Origin: JACVRW01 sp963819115
GTDB lineage: Bacteria > Actinomycetota > Thermoleophilia > Solirubrobacterales > Thermoleophilaceae
DNA length: 64,000 nt
Direction of reading: 5' to 3'
Assembly: GCA_963819115.1 (NCBI GenBank)
Contig: CAWFUR010000010.1
Span: 248,001 to 312,000, forward strand
Shown here: positions 60,756 to 64,000 of the stretch, in pieces
How the letters are laid out: each line of letters begins with the position of its first letter
How positions within the stretch are numbered: position 1 is the stretch's first letter
Position numbers and translations under genes: made by a program
The notes under the pieces: model-generated
What the model saw: only the letters and a program-made list of their open reading frames with translations
What the model was told of the DNA's origin: nothing
Database searches by the model: none

Positions 60756-62101
60756 CCGCCGGAGCGGGAGCGCCGTCGCGGCGCGAGGGGAGTCACCTCT
60801 GCGCCCTCGGCCCCGGAATCGCCGGCCGGCGCCGGGTCCAGGGAGAAGAGCTCGCGCAGCGCGTTCACGTAGCGGTAGGAGTCGTCCTCGCCCGCGCTGC
60901 CCCGGAGGCGCACGGTGGGCTCGTGGAGCAGCCGGCTCACCAGCGCGTGCGCCATCACCTCGAGCCGCTCTCGGTCCGCGTCGGAGAGGCTCTCCCAGCG
61001 AGACGCGTTCTCCCGCAGCACCTGGGCCACCACGTCGTCGCCTCGCTGGCGCAGCGCGGCGATGGTGGGCACCACCTCGAGCGACTCCAGCCAACGTTCG
61101 AAGCGCTCCACCTCCTCGGCCACCAGCACGCGCGCCTCGGCCGCCTCGATCTCCCGCGCGCCCAGGTTGCGGGAAACGGCCTCCTGGAGGTCGTCCATGT
61201 CGTAGAGCGCGATGCCCGGGCAGTCGCGCGCGGCCGGCTCGATGTCGCGCGGCACGGCCAGGTCGAGCAGCACGAGCGGGCGGTTCACCCGGGCGGCGGC
61301 CACCAGGGCCAGCTCGTCCCGCCCCACGATCTGGTGCGGGGCGCCGGTGGAGCTCACCACGATGTCCGCGGCCTCGAGCTCGGCGGGAAGGTCGTCGAAG
61401 GTCACGGCCTGGCCATCGAAGCGCTGGGCCAGCCCGAGCGCGCGGTCGTAGCGGCGGTTGGCCACGAAAACCGTGCGCACGCCGCGATCGCGGAGGGCGC
61501 GGGCGGTGAGCTCGGCGTTCTCTCCCGCGCCGATCACCAGCACCCGGCGCGACGCCAGGTCACCCAGGAACTCGGCGGCCAGCTGGACGGCCACGGAGCT
61601 GACCGACACGTTCGCGCGCGAGACACCGGTCTCGCTGCGGGCCCGCTTGCCCGCGGCCAGGGCATCGCGGAACAGGCGATTGGACACCGGCCCGGTCACA
61701 CCCTCGGACAGCGCGAGCTCGTAGGCGCGCTTCACCTGTCCCTGGATCTCGGCCTCGCCCACGATCATCGAGTCGAGCCCGGCGGCCACGGAGAAGAGGT
61801 GCTCCACCACCTCGCGCCCGCGGATCGAGTAGATCGCGCCCAGCAGCTCGGTGGGCCGGATCCCGGCCTGGTGCGAGAGCACGCCCAGGGCGGCGCTCTC
61901 CGCGGCCACCGAGTCGGCGGTCACGAGGTAGAGCTCGGTGCGGTTGCAGGTGGACACCGCCACGGCCTCGTGCACGGCCTCGTGCGCGGTCAGGTCGGCC
62001 AGCACCCGTGCGGCGCGGCCGTCGGGCAGCGCGAGGCGCTCGCGCACCGACAGCGCGGCGGTCTTGTGGGAGACGCCGAGCGCCAGCAGCTCGCCTGTCA
62101 C
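60752..62101 (-). CDS. hemA: Glutamyl-tRNA reductase
   Basis: HemA reduces glutamyl-tRNA to glutamate-1-semialdehyde, the first step of C5-pathway tetrapyrrole synthesis. The 449-residue protein shows LLALGVSHKTAALSVRERLA, STCNRTELYLV with the catalytic Cys, IVGEAEIQGQVKRAYELA, and the NADPH site RVLVIGAGENAELTARALRD. The C-terminal dimerisation helices end in RYVNALRELFSLDPA. No hemL or hemB is in the window. The GTG at 62101 overlaps the stop of ccmD (GTGA, 62098-62101). Confidence 0.97.
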   Translation of the reverse strand: MTGELLALGVSHKTAALSVRERLALPDGRAARVLADLTAHEAVHEAVAVSTCNRTELYLVTADSVAAESAALGVLSHQAGIRPTELLGAIYSIRGREVVEHLFSVAAGLDSMIVGEAEIQGQVKRAYELALSEGVTGPVSNRLFRDALAAGKRARSETGVSRANVSVSSVAVQLAAEFLGDLASRRVLVIGAGENAELTARALRDRGVRTVFVANRRYDRALGLAQRFDGQAVTFDDLPAELEAADIVVSSTGAPHQIVGRDELALVAAARVNRPLVLLDLAVPRDIEPAARDCPGIALYDMDDLQEAVSRNLGAREIEAAEARVLVAEEVERFERWLESLEVVPTIAALRQRGDDVVAQVLRENASRWESLSDADRERLEVMAHALVSRLLHEPTVRLRGSAGEDDSYRYVNALRELFSLDPAPAGDSGAEGAEVTPLAPRRRSRSGG

Positions 62102-62256
62102 TCGTCCTCCAGCATCTCGTTCAGCTCGGTGAGCTCGCGGTCGATGCGGGCGATCTTCGCGCCCATGATCGCCACGTACACGAGGATCAGCGTGAACACC
62201 ACGACGTAGGCGCCGGCCACGTACTTGCCCGCCTCGTCGAGCGGAAGGGCGGGCAT
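62098..62256 (-). CDS. ccmD: CcmD-like heme exporter subunit
   Basis: Protein of 52 residues with one membrane helix (AGAYVVVFTLILVYVAIMGA) followed by a charged cytoplasmic helix (KIARIDRELTELNEMLEDE). This is the size and layout of CcmD, which stabilises CcmE and CcmABC in system I cytochrome c maturation. Sequence conservation in this family is low; context decides. It overlaps ccmC (ATGA, 62256) and hemA (GTGA). Confidence 0.8.
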   Translation of the reverse strand: MPALPLDEAGKYVAGAYVVVFTLILVYVAIMGAKIARIDRELTELNEMLEDE

Positions 62257-62957
62257 CAGGCCACCGCCGCCGGTTGTCGTTCCGCCAGTCGCCGCTTGAG
62301 CCGCTTGAGCTGAGCGGCCGCGTGCTTCGAGGTCAGCTCGAACTTCCAGAGCGTCACGAACAGCAGCGTCATCGCCAGCAGCGAGACCAGGAACGTGAGC
62401 CGCATCTCACCGGGGAGGCTCCCGCCGGTCTGGGACAGGACGCGCGGGTGGGTGAACGACTCGGCCATGCGCACGGCCACGAAGTTCAGCGGCACGAACG
62501 CGCCCGCGGTGATCGCGAACACGGACGAGTAGCGGGCCTGGCGGTCCCTGTCCTCGATCGAGAAGCGCAGCGGGTAGTACACGCAGTAGAGGAGGAACAC
62601 CACCAGGTAGGACACCAGCACCGGCTCGTCCCAGACCCACCAGTGGCCCCACGAGGCGCGGGCCCAGATGGACCCGGTCACCAGCACGCCCACGCCCAGG
62701 ATGATCGACAGGTGGATGGCCACGTAGGAGCGCAGGTCCCACGACGCGTCACCGGTCCTGAGGTGGCGGATGGCCATGATCCCGCCGGCCACGAACCCGC
62801 AGAGGGACACGATGGCCATCGGGACGTGCACGTAGAAGATCTTCTGCACGAAGCCCTGGTCGCCGTCCAGCGGCGCGTAGAAGAACACGAGCGCGAGCGC
62901 GGCGCAGATTGCGACGACGGTGGCCGCTGCGAGCGGCCTGAGGCCCTTCGAGTACAT
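62256..62957 (-). CDS. ccmC: Heme exporter CcmC
   Basis: Six-helix membrane protein of 233 residues of the heme-handling protein family. The tryptophan-rich heme-binding motif is WGHWWVWDEPVLVSYLVVFL, and conserved periplasmic His residues are in FYVHVPMAI and AIHLSIILGV. CcmC binds heme for delivery to CcmE. Its ATG overlaps the stop of ccmB by ATGA, its stop overlaps ccmD. Confidence 0.95.
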   Translation of the reverse strand: MYSKGLRPLAAATVVAICAALALVFFYAPLDGDQGFVQKIFYVHVPMAIVSLCGFVAGGIMAIRHLRTGDASWDLRSYVAIHLSIILGVGVLVTGSIWARASWGHWWVWDEPVLVSYLVVFLLYCVYYPLRFSIEDRDRQARYSSVFAITAGAFVPLNFVAVRMAESFTHPRVLSQTGGSLPGEMRLTFLVSLLAMTLLFVTLWKFELTSKHAAAQLKRLKRRLAERQPAAVA

Positions 62958-63631
62958 CAGTCCTCGAGCAGGTAGTCGAAAACCGCCACGGAGAGAAGCA
63001 CGAACACAACATCGTAGAGCGTGAGGAGCCCCAGCCAGCGCCCCAGGTCCTCCGGTCCCTGATCCTGGCGCAGCAGCGGCTCGGTGGCCTGGGCGCAGGA
63101 GATGAGGAGCGGCACCAGCAGGGGCAGGAGCAGCAGGGGCGCCGTGAGCTCGCGGGCACGGGTCTCCGCGGCCAGCGCGCCCACGAGCGCGCCCACGGCG
63201 GCCACGCCGATATCGCCGAGCAGCAGGATCACTGGGAGCTCCGGCAGCGCCCCGCCGAGCCCGGGGCCGAGGAGCAGGAGGCCGAACGCGGGCACGGCCA
63301 CGATCTCCACGGCCACGAGGAATCCCAGCATCAGCCCGGCCTTCGCGAGGAAGAGGCCGGTGCGGTCCACCGGCGCCAGCAGCAGGCCGTCGATCCCGCC
63401 CTGCTCTCGCTCCGCCGCGTAGAGCCGAGTCACGCCGATCACCGACGCCAGCAGGATCGTGACCCACAGGACCCCCGCGGCCAGGGAGCCGTCGAGCGAG
63501 TCGCGGTCGAGACCGAAGTGGAACAGGACGTAGACGGTGAGCGCGAACAGGGTCATCGCCGGAACGGTCTCCTTCGTCCGCAGCTCGATGCGGAGGTCCT
63601 TCCGCAGGATCGTGGCGGCGGTGCGGATCAC
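62957..63631 (-). CDS. ccmB: Heme exporter CcmB
   Basis: Membrane subunit of 224 residues with six hydrophobic segments, matching CcmB: ILRKDLRIELRTKETVPAM, LWVTILLASVIGVTRLYAAE, QGGIDGLLLAPVDRTGLFLA and PLLLLPLLVPLLISCAQATE. With CcmA it forms the ATP-driven part of the system I machinery. GTG 63631 overlaps ccmA (GTGA, 63628-63631). Confidence 0.95.
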   Translation of the reverse strand: MIRTAATILRKDLRIELRTKETVPAMTLFALTVYVLFHFGLDRDSLDGSLAAGVLWVTILLASVIGVTRLYAAEREQGGIDGLLLAPVDRTGLFLAKAGLMLGFLVAVEIVAVPAFGLLLLGPGLGGALPELPVILLLGDIGVAAVGALVGALAAETRARELTAPLLLLPLLVPLLISCAQATEPLLRQDQGPEDLGRWLGLLTLYDVVFVLLSVAVFDYLLED

Positions 63632-64000
63632 GAATAGAGGGCACGGGCGTCGGCCCGGTCCACCTGGGCCGCGGGAGCGGCGAACACCTGCCGGCCCGCC
63701 TTCAGCCCGAGCACCAGATCGGACTCGGCCAGTCCCGCGTCCACGTCGTGAGTCACAAGCACGCGGGCGCTTCCTGACGATCTGCCGATCAACGGCTCCA
63801 GGAGCTCGGCGCCCGCCGGGTCGAGGTTCGCGCGCGGCTCGTCCAAGAGCAGCAGGTCGGGCCGGTGCAGCAGCGCCCGAGCGGCGGCCAGCCGCTGCAC
63901 CATTCCGCGGGAGAGGTCGAGCAGCGGCTCGTCGGCGCGGCGGTCCATGCCCACCGCGTCCAGCAGCTCCGTCACGCGCTCCTCGCCGAGCCCGTGGAGG
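63628..64000 (-). CDS. ccmA: Heme exporter ATPase CcmA (N-terminus cut by window edge)
   Basis: The C-terminal 124 codons of an ABC ATPase are visible: signature DLSRGMVQRLAAARAL, Walker B LLLLDEPRANLD, and H-loop LVTHD. The pattern LSxGMxQR is typical of the CcmA group. Walker A lies beyond the right edge. The gene leads the ccm/hem operon running left. Confidence 0.93.
   Translation of the reverse strand, partial: LHGLGEERVTELLDAVGMDRRADEPLLDLSRGMVQRLAAARALLHRPDLLLLDEPRANLDPAGAELLEPLIGRSSGSARVLVTHDVDAGLAESDLVLGLKAGRQVFAAPAAQVDRADARALYS

Overview
The window is about 70% GC, uses many GTG/TTG starts, is densely packed, and has long spurious open frames opposite real genes. Gene content suggests a member of the Actinomycetota, probably the Thermoleophilia (Solirubrobacterales-like). 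Reasons are the GC content, small SHOCT and VIT proteins, a Ccm-type cytochrome c maturation operon joined to heme synthesis genes, bacterial PIG-V-like and GT4 glycosyltransferases, and a copper protein with a cupredoxin tail. This placement is inference; no 16S gene is present.

Layout. 1-18,000 is ordinary chromosome: a two-component system (HK cut at the left edge), a degenerate M28-like membrane protein, thiL, a flippase-like LPG-synthase-TM protein, a class A PBP, an MscS channel, a PIG-V-like mannosyltransferase, HAD and CPBP proteins, an L,D-transpeptidase, pyrE, a CAP protein, a glycosyltransferase, a DUF3089 hydrolase and a VIT protein. 18,000-33,300, around a tRNA-Arg(CCT), looks like accessory sequence. 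It holds an FtsX/ABC pair, an APC permease, a fluoride channel operon (two crcB genes plus a triple-DUF190 gene), ArsR-DUF2892-MMPL, Nudix, GNAT and MFS genes. Between them lie remnants of a GH3 glucosidase, a P-type ATPase, a LuxR regulator, a cation/proton antiporter and an aldo/keto reductase. 33,300-37,000 holds a Na+/H+ antiporter, a tandem pair of basic paralogues and small membrane proteins. 37,170-41,330 is a vWA-MoxR-DUF58-vWA operon. 41,300-54,100 is mixed: two transporters, a glutamine amidotransferase-like protein, a universal stress protein, a P450 stub, SDR, GDSL, a large copper protein, an amine oxidase, galT, GNAT and TlpA. 54,300-64,000 has a SF2 helicase facing a minus-strand operon, ccmABCD-hemA-hemC-cobA/hemD-SAM hydrolase-birA, whose genes nearly all overlap by 4 bp.

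Cooperation. The ccm/hem operon makes heme and delivers it to apocytochrome c. The MoxR cluster is a chaperone-like AAA+ module with vWA partners at the membrane. The two CrcB proteins should form a heterodimeric fluoride channel with the DUF190 protein as a possible cytoplasmic partner.

The least expected structure is a dispersed repeat of about 44 bp with an internal hairpin. Four copies occur, three at gene 3' ends and one in frame inside the PIG-V-like gene, and they show base changes consistent with a conserved stem. Limits: all calls come from reading motifs; no database search was possible, and the starts of several GTG/TTG genes are uncertain.
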